64,000 nt of DNA from Bog-473 sp036268485 (GTDB taxonomy: Bacteria > Actinomycetota > Acidimicrobiia > Acidimicrobiales > RAAP-2), in contig DATAUC010000029.1 of NCBI GenBank assembly GCA_036268485.1, positions 1 through 64,000 of the forward strand. The letters are read 5' to 3'. Under the pieces are notes generated by a model. It saw nothing but the letters and a program-made list of their open reading frames with translations, was not told where the DNA came from and searched no databases. Made by a program: the position numbers and the translations under genes. Within the stretch, counting starts at the first letter, position 1. Every line of letters begins with the position of its first letter. Positions 1-8,071 of this stretch are shown piece after piece.

Positions 1-220
1 CGCCCTCGACCGGGTGTAGGCAGTTCAGCGCCTTGGCCAGTATCCGAGCTGAGGAGGTCTTTCCGGTCCCTCGGGGCCCGCTGAACAGGTACGCGTGCAA
101 CACCCGGTCGTCCCGTACCGCACTTTGGAGGGCCCTCACCACGTGGTCCTGGCCTCGAAGCTCCGAAAAACGCCCTGGTCGAAAGCGACGATAGAGGGAG
201 ACGAACGGGGCATCGGCCAT
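1..220 (-). CDS. dnaX: DNA polymerase III subunit gamma/tau, N-terminal fragment
   Basis: Clamp-loader ATPase of the replicative polymerase; only the first 73 codons lie in the window and the gene runs off the left edge. The reverse strand starts MADAPFVSLYRRFRPGRF, the conserved opening of DnaX, followed by a GQDHVVRAL segment and a Walker A motif GPRGTGKTS at about residues 47-55, then ARILAKALNC. The ATG at 220 has no Shine-Dalgarno, but TAGGCT (234-229) sits 8 nt upstream, which suits a leaderless transcript. The SRP RNA gene lies directly upstream on the same strand, a common bacterial arrangement. Confidence 0.93.
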   Translation of the reverse strand, partial: MADAPFVSLYRRFRPGRFSELRGQDHVVRALQSAVRDDRVLHAYLFSGPRGTGKTSSARILAKALNCLHPVEG

Positions 221-228
221 GTCGACCG

Positions 229-234
229 AGCCTA
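229..234 (-). promoter_or_regulatory. -10 element of leaderless dnaX
   Basis: TAGGCT on the minus strand lies 8 nt before the dnaX ATG. The TANNNT form and spacing match the other leaderless promoters in this window. Inferred from spacing only. Confidence 0.4.
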
Positions 235-255
235 ATAGTCCGCTCTGACAGCCGG

Positions 256-388
256 GCCTGCCCTCGGCGCGGTGGCCAGGTTGGCTACGGCACACGGCCA
301 TAACCCGCTGAGAGCTGCTGTCTTCCGACCCTGACTCGATTCACGAGCGGCCGTTGCGCAGGACCCGGCCACCGCGCCCAGGAAAGGG
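256..388 (-). ncRNA. ffs: Signal recognition particle RNA (4.5S, small bacterial type)
   Basis: RNA scaffold of the signal recognition particle, which binds Ffh and directs membrane-protein insertion. The minus strand contains the diagnostic core GGTCGGAAGACAGCAGC (about 322-306), preceded by TGCGCAACGG and followed by CCGTGTGCCGTAGCC, both of which align with E. coli 4.5S RNA. The ends form a long helix: GGGCGCGGTGGCC (379-367) pairs with GGCCACCGCGCC (277-266) and weaker pairing continues outward to about 387/257. Ends are approximate, set by where pairing fades. It lies between dnaX and tRNA-Ser/tadA. Confidence 0.88.
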
Positions 389-403
389 GCGGCGCAATCA
401 CCC

Positions 404-443
404 AGGCTAGCTCCTCGGGGCACCTCGGAGCCTCGGCTAGCCT
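404..443. repeat. Inverted repeat between ffs and tRNA-Ser
   Basis: AGGCTAGC (404-411) and GCTAGCCT (436-443) form a perfect 8-bp stem around a 24-nt GC-rich loop, in the divergent region between the SRP RNA (minus) and tRNA-Ser (plus). There is no T tract on either side. It may be a promoter-region structure or a leftover terminator; function unknown. Confidence 0.45.
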
Positions 444-461
444 TACCGGGCTGCAATCCCT

Positions 462-549
462 GGAGGCGTGCGAGAGCGGCCGAATCGGCACGATTGGAAA
501 TCGTGTGTTGTGAAAGCAACCGTGGGTTCAAATCCCACCGCCTCCGCCA
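462..549 (+). tRNA. tRNA-Ser (anticodon GGA)
   Basis: Acceptor arms GGAGGCG (462-468) and CGCCTCC (539-545) pair perfectly, followed by discriminator G and an encoded CCA (547-549). The anticodon stem CACGA/TCGTG encloses loop TTGGAAA, giving anticodon GGA at 496-498. The T arm reads GTGGGTTCAAATCCCAC. A long variable arm (GTTGTGAAAGCAAC) confirms the class II serine tRNA fold. Its 3' end is one base from the tadA start codon. Confidence 0.97.
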
Positions 550-550
550 C

Positions 551-1018
<468 letters not shown>

Positions 1019-1067
1019 GGCCGACCGGCTTCCTCGCGGCGGAGGGCTCCCTGGTAGCCTGACCGAC

Positions 1068-1152
1068 GGAGCGGTGTCCGAGAGGCCGAAGGTGCAACAC
1101 TCGAAATGTTGTGTGGTGCAAGCCACCGTGGGTTCAAATCCCACCCGCTCCG
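1068..1152 (+). tRNA. tRNA-Ser (anticodon CGA)
   Basis: Acceptor arms GGAGCGG (1068-1074) and CCGCTCC (1145-1151) pair, with discriminator G at 1152 and no encoded CCA, unlike the upstream serine tRNA. Anticodon stem CAACA/TGTTG holds loop CTCGAAA, anticodon CGA at 1102-1104. A long variable arm (GTGGTGCAAGCCAC) and T arm GTGGGTTCAAATCCCAC complete a class II serine tRNA. Confidence 0.96.
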
Positions 1153-1260
1153 CTCCACTGGGTCACCGGGACCCAACGCACCGTTTGAAATAGATTTTGC
1201 GGTAGAGCAGGCGCTCTGCCGGTTGTACCTGGTCGTCCCCACGACCGGAAAGGAGTCACC

Positions 1261-1530
1261 ATGGCACGCGCACGCTCGACGTTTGGCAAGCTGCAGCGCG
1301 ACCAGGCCAAGAAGGATCGGGCCCGTTCGAAGATGGATGACCGGCAGTCTCGTCGCGAGGACAAGCTGGCCGAAGATGGCGAAGAGACCTCGCCCGGCGA
1401 AGTGGTTGACCAGACCCTCCTGCTGGAGCAGTTCGCCGCCCTCCACGAGGATCTGGCCGACGGCCGTATCTCCCTCGATGATTTCGAGATCCGCCAGGAA
1501 GAGTTGCGCGCCAAAATGGTGGTCGACTGA
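1261..1530 (+). CDS. Small conserved protein with SHOCT-like C-terminus
   Basis: An 89-residue, highly charged, soluble protein of unknown function. The first half is rich in Lys, Arg, Asp and Gln (residues 1-45) and probably helical or disordered. The last third (LLEQFAALHEDLADGRISLDDFEIRQ and on) resembles the SHOCT short C-terminal domain, where a Leu-rich helix is followed by a turn and an acidic helix. The start is firm: GGAAAGGAG lies 6 nt before the ATG. It stands alone after the second tRNA-Ser, convergent with the MBL hydrolase 16 nt downstream. The SHOCT match is by eye only. Confidence 0.75.
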   Translation: MARARSTFGKLQRDQAKKDRARSKMDDRQSRREDKLAEDGEETSPGEVVDQTLLLEQFAALHEDLADGRISLDDFEIRQEELRAKMVVD

Positions 1531-1546
1531 CTGAAGGGCCTCGGCC

Positions 1547-2536
1547 TTACTCGGCCGTCTGGCGGCCATCGAGCCAGCGGCGGAAGCCGGCCGCGTTGGA
1601 GTGCACGCCGTTCATGATGTCGAGCTTCTCCTTGTGGGCGGCATCGATCTCGCCCATCAGCGGGTCGAAGCGGGCCGACAGGGCGTCGGCAATATCCCGA
1701 CCATCCCGGTAGGCGGCCTCGGCCGTCTCGGCCCACAGGGTCAACGTCTCGTTGGCCTCGGCCAGCAGCGCGTCGGGGTCATCCAGGAGCCCGTAATGGG
1801 CCAACGCGATGCCGGTGGGTCGCCGCGCCGCGAACTTGCCCAGCGACGTGATGGCCTGATCCAGGTCGAAGTCGGGCGGTGGGGTGGACGGCCGCAGCAC
1901 GCCCCCATCGGGCAGCTTCACGCCCACGGCGTCGCCGGCGAAGAGCACCCCGCTGAGTGAGTCGTGGAATCCGATGTGGTGCTTGGCGTGCCCCGGCGAG
2001 TCGACGGCCGCCAGGACGCGGTCGGGACCGACCACGATCTCCTCGCCGTCGGCCAGCACGTGCAAGCGTTCCGCCGGCGTCGGATCGAGCCGGCCGTAGA
2101 GCGAGTCGAGCAGTGGCCCGTAGACCCGTGAGGCCGAGTCGATGAGGCGGGTGGGGTCGGCCAGATGGCGCGCCCCCTTCTCATGCACGTAGACGGTGGC
2201 GTTGGGAAACGCCTGCGCCACATTGCCCACCCCTCCGGCGTGATCGAGGTGGATGTGGGTGACGGCCACACCTGCCAATTCGGGCGGCCCGACGCCGAGC
2301 TTGTCGAGGGCGGCCAGCAAAATGGGCACCGACGACTGGCTTCCGGTCTCGACGAGTACCGGAGCTGACCCCTCAATCAGATAGCCCGCCGTGACGCGCT
2401 CCCAACCGCCCAGCAACGTATCGATCTCGAGCACGCCCGGGGCGATTCGACGCGGCGTCGGGACGACGATCGCTTCGTCATGGCTGTGCCGCGTCCCATC
2501 GCCGTGGGAATGCGGGTGGGGATGCGAGCCGCTCAC
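1547..2536 (-). CDS. MBL-fold metallo-hydrolase with His-rich N-terminus
   Basis: A 329-residue metallo-beta-lactamase-fold hydrolase. The metal-binding motif THIHLDH lies at residues 93-99 (His94, His96, Asp98, His99), with further ligands likely in the SPGHAKHHIGF and FAGDAVG segments. The C-terminal helical region resembles glyoxalase II/lactonase-type MBL proteins; substrate unknown. The GTG at 2536 was chosen because it overlaps the upstream dehydrogenase stop in a GTGA junction, so the two are translationally coupled. The resulting N-terminus (SGSHPHPHSHGDGTRHSH) has seven histidines in 19 residues, perhaps a metal-loading tail. Upstream in-frame codons are antisense-like Arg/Gly sequence and were excluded. 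Confidence 0.88.
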   Translation of the reverse strand: MSGSHPHPHSHGDGTRHSHDEAIVVPTPRRIAPGVLEIDTLLGGWERVTAGYLIEGSAPVLVETGSQSSVPILLAALDKLGVGPPELAGVAVTHIHLDHAGGVGNVAQAFPNATVYVHEKGARHLADPTRLIDSASRVYGPLLDSLYGRLDPTPAERLHVLADGEEIVVGPDRVLAAVDSPGHAKHHIGFHDSLSGVLFAGDAVGVKLPDGGVLRPSTPPPDFDLDQAITSLGKFAARRPTGIALAHYGLLDDPDALLAEANETLTLWAETAEAAYRDGRDIADALSARFDPLMGEIDAAHKEKLDIMNGVHSNAAGFRRWLDGRQTAE

Positions 2537-3582
2537 GCCGGGTTGACCACGACAACGACCTTGACGTCGTCCGGGTCGCGTTGCAGGGCGTCCTGCCACT
2601 TCTCGAGCGGCACCTGGCGGTTGACCAGACGACTGAGCCAGGCCCGGTCCGCCTTGGCCAGGGCGGCCGCGGCCGCTTCGTAGTGACGCCGGTTGGCGTT
2701 GACCGAACCCACCACGGCCACGTTGTCGAGCACCATGCTGCGGTTGAGCGCGCCCTCGTCGATCTCGATGGTGTGGCCACCCGAGGAGACGCCGGTCAGG
2801 CAGACCACGCCACCCGGGCCGACGTGCGACATGGCATCGAAGACCAGGCTGGCCACACCGGTGCACTCGATGACGACATCGGGATTGGAGCAGGCCTCCG
2901 CCAACGGGCCGGAGTGATAGGTAGCGCCAAGATCGCGCACCAGGTCAGGCTTGACCCCCGTGGCCATCTGGTCGATGACATGGACATCGAGGCCGCGCTG
3001 GACGCCCAGCAGAGCGGCCAACAACCCGATCGGTCCGGCGCCGGTCACCACCACCGTCTTGGGATCCCAATGGGCCCGGCTGCCCACCCGCTCGACCTCT
3101 TCCCAGGCCTTGGCCACCACGCTGGTCGGCTCGAGCAGCACACCCAGCAGACCGAGTGCGCTGTCCACCTTGACCACGAAGTCAGGGGTGATGCGGTAGC
3201 GCTCCGACAGGTAGCCGTCGTGCTCCTTTATGCCGCGTTCGGTGTACAGCCCGTTGCGGCAGAAGTCCCACTCCAGAACGGCGCAGTTGGCGCAGGGCAC
3301 CGGGTCGGGTCGGCGCACAATGCCCACCACGAGATCACCTTTGGCCACCGGTGCGCCGGCCGGCGCGTCGAGCACGCGGCCCAGCGACTCGTGGCCCAGC
3401 ACCAGGCGCTGGCGCCCCGGGGGCGCCCACCCGTAGGCGCCGGACAGGATCTCAATATCGGTGCCGCAGATGCCGACGGCCAGTGTTTCGACCAGTACCG
3501 GCCCGTCGCTTTCCGGTGGTTCGTCGACCTCGGACAGCTCGGCCGAACCGGCCTGCAACGGAATAACGGTGAGTGCCTTCAT
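2533..3582 (-). CDS. Zinc-dependent medium-chain dehydrogenase, glucose 1-dehydrogenase-like
   Basis: A 349-residue alcohol dehydrogenase-superfamily enzyme. Catalytic zinc ligands are Cys39 (GICGTD) and His64-Glu65 (GHESLG). The structural-zinc loop is incomplete, with Cys97, Cys100 and Cys108 visible. A Rossmann motif GAGPIG lies at 181-186, and the late segment (SMVLDNVAVVGSVNANRRHYE) matches the C-terminal domain typical of glucose 1-dehydrogenases, so NAD(P)-linked oxidation of an aldose is likely. GAGGGT upstream of the ATG supports the start. The MBL gene is coupled downstream and the GH15 enzyme lies 28 nt upstream, consistent with trehalase-derived glucose being oxidised. The sugar specificity is inferred. 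Confidence 0.85.
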   Translation of the reverse strand: MKALTVIPLQAGSAELSEVDEPPESDGPVLVETLAVGICGTDIEILSGAYGWAPPGRQRLVLGHESLGRVLDAPAGAPVAKGDLVVGIVRRPDPVPCANCAVLEWDFCRNGLYTERGIKEHDGYLSERYRITPDFVVKVDSALGLLGVLLEPTSVVAKAWEEVERVGSRAHWDPKTVVVTGAGPIGLLAALLGVQRGLDVHVIDQMATGVKPDLVRDLGATYHSGPLAEACSNPDVVIECTGVASLVFDAMSHVGPGGVVCLTGVSSGGHTIEIDEGALNRSMVLDNVAVVGSVNANRRHYEAAAAALAKADRAWLSRLVNRQVPLEKWQDALQRDPDDVKVVVVVNPA

Positions 3583-3610
3583 GGGTGGACCCTCCTATTG
3601 GTGCAACGAA

Positions 3611-5545
3611 TCAGCGACCCGACGTCCGGGCCCGCCGGGTGCCGCCCGGCCGTTTGCGCCTCTTGCGCGTCGAAAGCGTGGGCAGCATGGAGATGGTGTG
3701 CTCAACGACATGGCGCTTGGGGGCCTCTTTACCCGTCGCTTCGTCCACCGCCGCGATGGCCAGCGCGTCGCGCCCGGACAGACGGCAGGCCGAGTTGACC
3801 AGCGAAACGTGGGAGAAGGCCTGGGGGAAGTTGCCCACCAGCCGCTTGTCGACGGCGTCATACTCCTCGGACAGCAAGCCCAGGTCGTTGCGCAGGTCGA
3901 GCAGTTGCTCGAAGAGCTTGGCCGCATCCTCCTTGCGCCCGATCATGTGCAGGCAGTCGACCAGCCAGAAGGAGCAGGCCAGGAAGGCGCCCTCCCGTCC
4001 GATCAATCCGTCGACGGTCCCGTCGTCAGCCGTGCGGTAGCGCAGGACGAACCCGTCCTCCATCAGGCCCGCCTGCACCGCTTCCACCGTGCTGATGACC
4101 CGCGTATCGGTTGGGGGCAAGAAGCCGACCAGGGGGATCATGAGCACGCTGGCATCCAACTCGTCGGAGCCGTAGTACTGGGTGAAGGCGCCGATCTCCT
4201 CGTTGTACCCCTTCTGGCACACCTCGGTGAAGATCTCGTGGCGGAGTTGGCGCCATTCGTCCAGCGGTCCTTCGAGTTCCGTCCACTCCTCCAAGGTCTT
4301 GACGGCCCGGTCGACGGCCACCCAGGCCATGACCTTGGAGTGGGTGAAGTGCCGGCGCGGCCCGCGCACTTCCCAGATCCCGTCATCGGGTTCCAGCCAT
4401 CCCTTCTTCACGAACTCAACCAGTTGTGTCTGCAGGCTCCAGGCCGCCCGGCTCTGCACGCCCTCGGCATGGGCCGAGGCGTAGAGCGCCGACATCACCT
4501 CGCCGTAGACGTCGAGCTGGAACTGTCCCGAGGCGGCATTCCCGATGCGCACGGGCGCCGACCCCTCGTAGCCGGGAAGCCACGACGCTTCCCATTCCTC
4601 CAGCCGGCGCTCGCCGGCGGGTCCGTACATGATCTGCAGGGCTGTTACATCACCGGCCACGGCGCGCAGCAGCCAGTCGCGCCAGGCCATGGCTTCGTCG
4701 TGGTAGCCACCCCGCATGAGCGACTCCAGGGTCAAGGTGGCGTCACGCAACCAGCAGTAGCGGTAGTCCCAGTTGCGGCTGCCACCGACGGCTTCGGGCA
4801 ACGAGGTGGTGACAGCGGCCATGATGCCGCCCGTCGGCTCGTAAATCAGCGCCTTGAGGGTGATGAGGGATCGGATGACGGCCTCGGGCCAGTCGCCGTC
4901 ATAGGTGGACTGGGCCACCCACTCCTTCCAGTAGGCGTCGGTCAGGCAGATGGCGTAGAACGCGTCAATGGGCGCTGGCGGCTCCTCGTGGGAGGGATAC
5001 CAGATGAGGGTGAAGGGAAACTGCTGTCCCGCGCTCACGCTGAAGTCGCCCGTCGTGTGCAGGTCGTGACCGACCAGATCAACCCGGTGGAACAGGGCCA
5101 CCGCATCGGGCCCGGCCGTCATGCGTATCAACCCCTCGGTTGAGGTGGCCCAGGGAACCACCTGGCCGTAGTCGAAGCGCACGGTCAGGTCCATGTGCAT
5201 ATCGACCGTGCCTGAGACACCCTCCACCAGACGGATGACATGGGGGTGGGTATCGCGCACGGGCATGCAGTCGATGATGCGCACCACGCCGGTGGCCGTC
5301 TCGAACTCGGTCTCGAGCACCAGCGAGTTCTCGCGGTAGGAGCGGCGGGTTGACACGATGGCATCGGCGCCCCCGGTCGGCGACAGCTGCCAGAACCCGT
5401 GCGAATCGTCGCCCATGAGGCGGGAAAAACAGGACGGGGAGTCGAAGTGCGGAAGGCACAGCCAGTCGATGGACCCGTCGGCACCGACAATGGCAGCCGT
5501 ATGCAGGTCGCCGATTACCGCATAGTCCTCTATCCGCAGCGTCAT
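3611..5545 (-). CDS. Glycoside hydrolase family 15 (trehalase/glucoamylase)
   Basis: A 644-residue cytosolic GH15 enzyme of the actinobacterial trehalase/glucoamylase type, expected to release glucose from trehalose or alpha-glucans. An N-terminal beta-sandwich (about 1-230, starting IEDYAVIGDLHTAAIVG) precedes the (alpha/alpha)6 barrel. The barrel carries the family hallmark NWDYRYCWLRDA at 258-269, a candidate general acid Glu392 (GIWEVRG), and a candidate base in LLSEEYD (Glu560/561). The end is Arg/Lys-rich. There is no signal peptide. CAGAAT lies 6 nt before the ATG, suggesting a leaderless start. First gene of a probable trehalase-dehydrogenase-MBL operon. Trehalase is favoured over glucoamylase by overall resemblance only. 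Confidence 0.9.
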   Translation of the reverse strand: MTLRIEDYAVIGDLHTAAIVGADGSIDWLCLPHFDSPSCFSRLMGDDSHGFWQLSPTGGADAIVSTRRSYRENSLVLETEFETATGVVRIIDCMPVRDTHPHVIRLVEGVSGTVDMHMDLTVRFDYGQVVPWATSTEGLIRMTAGPDAVALFHRVDLVGHDLHTTGDFSVSAGQQFPFTLIWYPSHEEPPAPIDAFYAICLTDAYWKEWVAQSTYDGDWPEAVIRSLITLKALIYEPTGGIMAAVTTSLPEAVGGSRNWDYRYCWLRDATLTLESLMRGGYHDEAMAWRDWLLRAVAGDVTALQIMYGPAGERRLEEWEASWLPGYEGSAPVRIGNAASGQFQLDVYGEVMSALYASAHAEGVQSRAAWSLQTQLVEFVKKGWLEPDDGIWEVRGPRRHFTHSKVMAWVAVDRAVKTLEEWTELEGPLDEWRQLRHEIFTEVCQKGYNEEIGAFTQYYGSDELDASVLMIPLVGFLPPTDTRVISTVEAVQAGLMEDGFVLRYRTADDGTVDGLIGREGAFLACSFWLVDCLHMIGRKEDAAKLFEQLLDLRNDLGLLSEEYDAVDKRLVGNFPQAFSHVSLVNSACRLSGRDALAIAAVDEATGKEAPKRHVVEHTISMLPTLSTRKRRKRPGGTRRARTSGR

Positions 5546-5571
5546 GGGGTCATTCTGCCCCCAGAATCACC

Positions 5572-6750
5572 TCAGCCGGAGGCGCACCGTCCGGTGCTCA
5601 CCGGTTGGTCACGCGCTTCGGCCATCTGCACGCGGGCTAGGACGCCGGGCGAGGTCAGGGCGTAGCCCACGTTGTCGTAGACCGTGGAGCGCGAGAACAC
5701 AATGCCGATGACCTCCCCGCCGGCGATGACCACCGGTCCTCCCGAATTGCCGGGCTCGACGTGCGCGTCCAGCGCGTAGACGCCCCGGGTCACCGACTGC
5801 TCGTTGTAGATGTCCTTACCGAGAGCGGTCACCTCAGCCGTCACCCCGGCCGAGGTGATGATCTGCGGTCCGTCTTCGGGGTACCCGAGGATGGCGGCCT
5901 GGGTCCCGCGGGCCACCACGTCAGGGTCGATGTGCAGCGTGGGCCCCAGGGGCGCGTTGGTACGCAGGATGGCCAGATCGAACTGGGGATCGAAGAGGAC
6001 GGCGTTGGCCCGGTAAGCCGTCCCGCCCACATAGACCTGGGGGGCGGACTCGCCGGCCACCACGTGGGCGTTGGTGGCCACCAGCCCGGGCCCGACCACG
6101 AAGCCCGATCCCTCCTGGTCGTTACCGCACGCTTCGCCCAGCACCTTGACCACCGAGAAGACGGCCGGATCAGCCAGGGCCTTGGTGGCGGCACTGGTCG
6201 GCACCGACACGCTGCCGGTGGAGGGCGGGGTCAGCGTGGAGAACACCTGCGGGAAGCCTTGATTGTTCAAGAAGTTCTGGAAGTCATTGAAGACCGACGG
6301 CACCTGGGGCAGCACCCGGTCCACCGAATGCAGGATGTCGGAGCGGGCCACGGCAGAACTGAGCCAGGTGTAGCGGCTGTTGGGCGACGAGATGACGCCG
6401 GCCACCAACCACGAGGAGAGCAGGACGGCCACCACGGCCACCATGACGCCCAGCGCGGAGTCGATGTGTCCTAAGTGGTGCCGTCGCAGCGTGACGTTGC
6501 TGTAGGTCCCGGCCACCCGGCCCAGGAATCCGAACCCGCTGGCCGTGATGAGGACCACCGCCACCGTGACCACGCCACGCACGGTGTTGTCGTGGAAGAA
6601 GGAGAGGGCCGGCACCCAGGCCAACGTGCCCAGCAACATGCCCAACCAGAAGCCCCCGAAGGTCAGGAGCTGGACCAGGGCACCGAGACGAAGACCATGG
6701 ACCGCGGCGATAAGCATCACCCCGATCAGCACGAAATCGACCCAGTCCAC
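5572..6750 (-). CDS. MarP-like membrane serine protease (CvpA domain plus trypsin domain)
   Basis: A 392-residue membrane-anchored periplasmic protease of the type needed for acid and oxidative-stress resistance in mycobacteria (MarP). Four hydrophobic segments in the first 130 residues form a CvpA-like domain, followed by a linker and a trypsin-like domain with triad His229 (TNAHVV), Asp258 (FDLAIL) and Ser336 (GNSGGP). Two lumenal cysteines are visible, at VLGEACGND and near the end (STGRCASG). The GTG at 6750 gives the usual VDWVDFVLIGVM opening; it has no RBS, but TACCCT lies 7 nt upstream, so it is probably leaderless. Divergent from the propeller lipoprotein. Confidence 0.88.
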   Translation of the reverse strand: MDWVDFVLIGVMLIAAVHGLRLGALVQLLTFGGFWLGMLLGTLAWVPALSFFHDNTVRGVVTVAVVLITASGFGFLGRVAGTYSNVTLRRHHLGHIDSALGVMVAVVAVLLSSWLVAGVISSPNSRYTWLSSAVARSDILHSVDRVLPQVPSVFNDFQNFLNNQGFPQVFSTLTPPSTGSVSVPTSAATKALADPAVFSVVKVLGEACGNDQEGSGFVVGPGLVATNAHVVAGESAPQVYVGGTAYRANAVLFDPQFDLAILRTNAPLGPTLHIDPDVVARGTQAAILGYPEDGPQIITSAGVTAEVTALGKDIYNEQSVTRGVYALDAHVEPGNSGGPVVIAGGEVIGIVFSRSTVYDNVGYALTSPGVLARVQMAEARDQPVSTGRCASG

Positions 6751-6798
6751 GACAGGGAGGGTAGCGAAGAGTGCACCTGAGTTCCGACTACCCGCCGG

Positions 6799-6804
6799 TA
6801 GTGT
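6799..6804 (+). promoter_or_regulatory. -10 element of leaderless propeller lipoprotein gene
   Basis: TAGTGT lies 9 nt before the GTG at 6814. On the opposite strand TACCCT sits 7 nt before the MarP-like GTG at 6750, so this 63-bp gap seems to hold two back-to-back leaderless promoters. Confidence 0.45.
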
Positions 6805-6813
6805 GCTCCCGCG

Positions 6814-8055
6814 GTGCCCCTCCACCTCCCCAGCCATCGTGCCGCCGCCCGACAGCGACCGGGGCGCCGTGTCGGGCTGGCTCTGATCGGGCTCGGCCTG
6901 CTGGCCGCGGCGTGTCACGGCAGTGGGAGCGCCAGCCCGGGCCACATAGCCGCCGCCCCCGATGTCCTGGGTCAACCCCGTGGAGCGGTCACCGTGCAAG
7001 GGGCGCCGGCGCCGGCTGGCACGGGATCACTGACCGACGTCTCCTGTGCCGACGCTCGGCACTGCTGGGCCGTGGGCGTGGCCGATCCCGATGTCACCAG
7101 CAACGCCATCGTCATTGTGGCCACCACCGACGGCGGTGCCACCTGGAAGAACCAGCCCCTGACCTCTGCCGCCACGCCGGCCCTCACCGGCGTGTCGTGC
7201 CCCACCGTCAGCGACTGCATGGCCGTCGGCTCCACCGCCCAGGGCCTCGGAGCCGGCGTGGTGTTGACCACCCATAACGGCGGTGCCTCCTGGTCCACCC
7301 TGACCCCCCCGGCCGGGGCCTTCCAGATGATCGCCGTCCAGTGCACCAGCGCCGCCGATTGCCGGGCCATCGTCAATGACGGCACCTTCACCTGGTCGGC
7401 GCTCACCACCACCTTCGGCCGCACGTGGCAGCGCCAAGGCAACCTGCCGACCGGCCTCGAAGGCATCGACAGCCTCGACTGCACCGGCACCACCTGCCTG
7501 GTGGTCGGCTACTCGCCCACCACCGCCGGCCACGGGCAGGGCTCCATCGCCATCAGCACCGACGGGGCGGCCACCTGGGCGGCGGCTGATGTACCGACCG
7601 GCATGGGCGTCCTGCACTGGGCCACCTGCCCGACGCCGGCGCATTGCCTGGCTGTGGGGACGACATCGAGCACGGTCAGTGACGTGATCCCGGCCCAGGG
7701 CCAGGTGCTGGCCAGCCTCGATGCCGGTCACACCTGGGCCGTCGCGCCGACCTCGTCACCGATCCAGAACATCTACGGCATCGTCTGCCCGACCACCACC
7801 ACCTGCGCCATGGTGGGCACCAAGTGGGTGGGCACTCCGGTCATCGGTTCGGGTGCCGTGGCCCAGAGCATCGACGGCGGGGTGCACTTTGTGGCGGCCA
7901 AGGCGGCCTACATCCCGCTCAGCCTGACGGCGTTGGCCTGCCCCGCCTCGACCAGTTGCATCGCCGTGGGGGGCGACACGGTGGCCCGCATCACCCTGCC
8001 GGCGCCCAAGGTGACCGTTGCACCCGAGAGGCACCGCCGGGCGCCGATCCGCTAA
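6814..8055 (+). CDS. Lipoprotein with seven Cys-paired propeller repeats
   Basis: A 413-residue exported lipoprotein; the N-terminus RRVGLALIGLGLLAAAC is a signal peptide with lipobox LAAAC (Cys near residue 34). The rest consists of seven repeats of about 50 residues, each beginning with C-x4/5-C followed by a small hydrophobic run, usually AVG (SCADARHCWAVG, SCPTVSDCMAVG, QCTSAADCRAIV, DCTGTTCLVVG, TCPTPAHCLAVG, VCPTTTTCAMVG, ACPASTSCIAVG). Asp-box-like segments (TDGGATW, HNGGASW, TDGAATW, LDAGHTW) alternate with them. This fits a seven-bladed BNR/Ycf48-like beta-propeller with one disulfide per blade. Ligand unknown. The GTG start is leaderless. Confidence 0.85.
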   Translation: MPLHLPSHRAAARQRPGRRVGLALIGLGLLAAACHGSGSASPGHIAAAPDVLGQPRGAVTVQGAPAPAGTGSLTDVSCADARHCWAVGVADPDVTSNAIVIVATTDGGATWKNQPLTSAATPALTGVSCPTVSDCMAVGSTAQGLGAGVVLTTHNGGASWSTLTPPAGAFQMIAVQCTSAADCRAIVNDGTFTWSALTTTFGRTWQRQGNLPTGLEGIDSLDCTGTTCLVVGYSPTTAGHGQGSIAISTDGAATWAAADVPTGMGVLHWATCPTPAHCLAVGTTSSTVSDVIPAQGQVLASLDAGHTWAVAPTSSPIQNIYGIVCPTTTTCAMVGTKWVGTPVIGSGAVAQSIDGGVHFVAAKAAYIPLSLTALACPASTSCIAVGGDTVARITLPAPKVTVAPERHRRAPIR

Positions 8056-8065
8056 CCCCAGCGGA
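8048..8065. terminator. Short hairpin between convergent genes
   Basis: TCCGCT (8048-8053) and AGCGGA (8060-8065) pair around loop AACCCC, overlapping the lipoprotein stop and just before the ALDH stop on the other strand. There is no T tract; a weak bidirectional terminator is plausible. Confidence 0.35.
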
Positions 8066-8071
8066 GCTAAC

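Noticed and set aside
3461..5143. 560-codon open frame on the plus strand opposite the GH15 gene
   Set aside because: Long antisense frames are expected in high-GC DNA; it has no family motif and lies opposite a gene with clear catalytic motifs.
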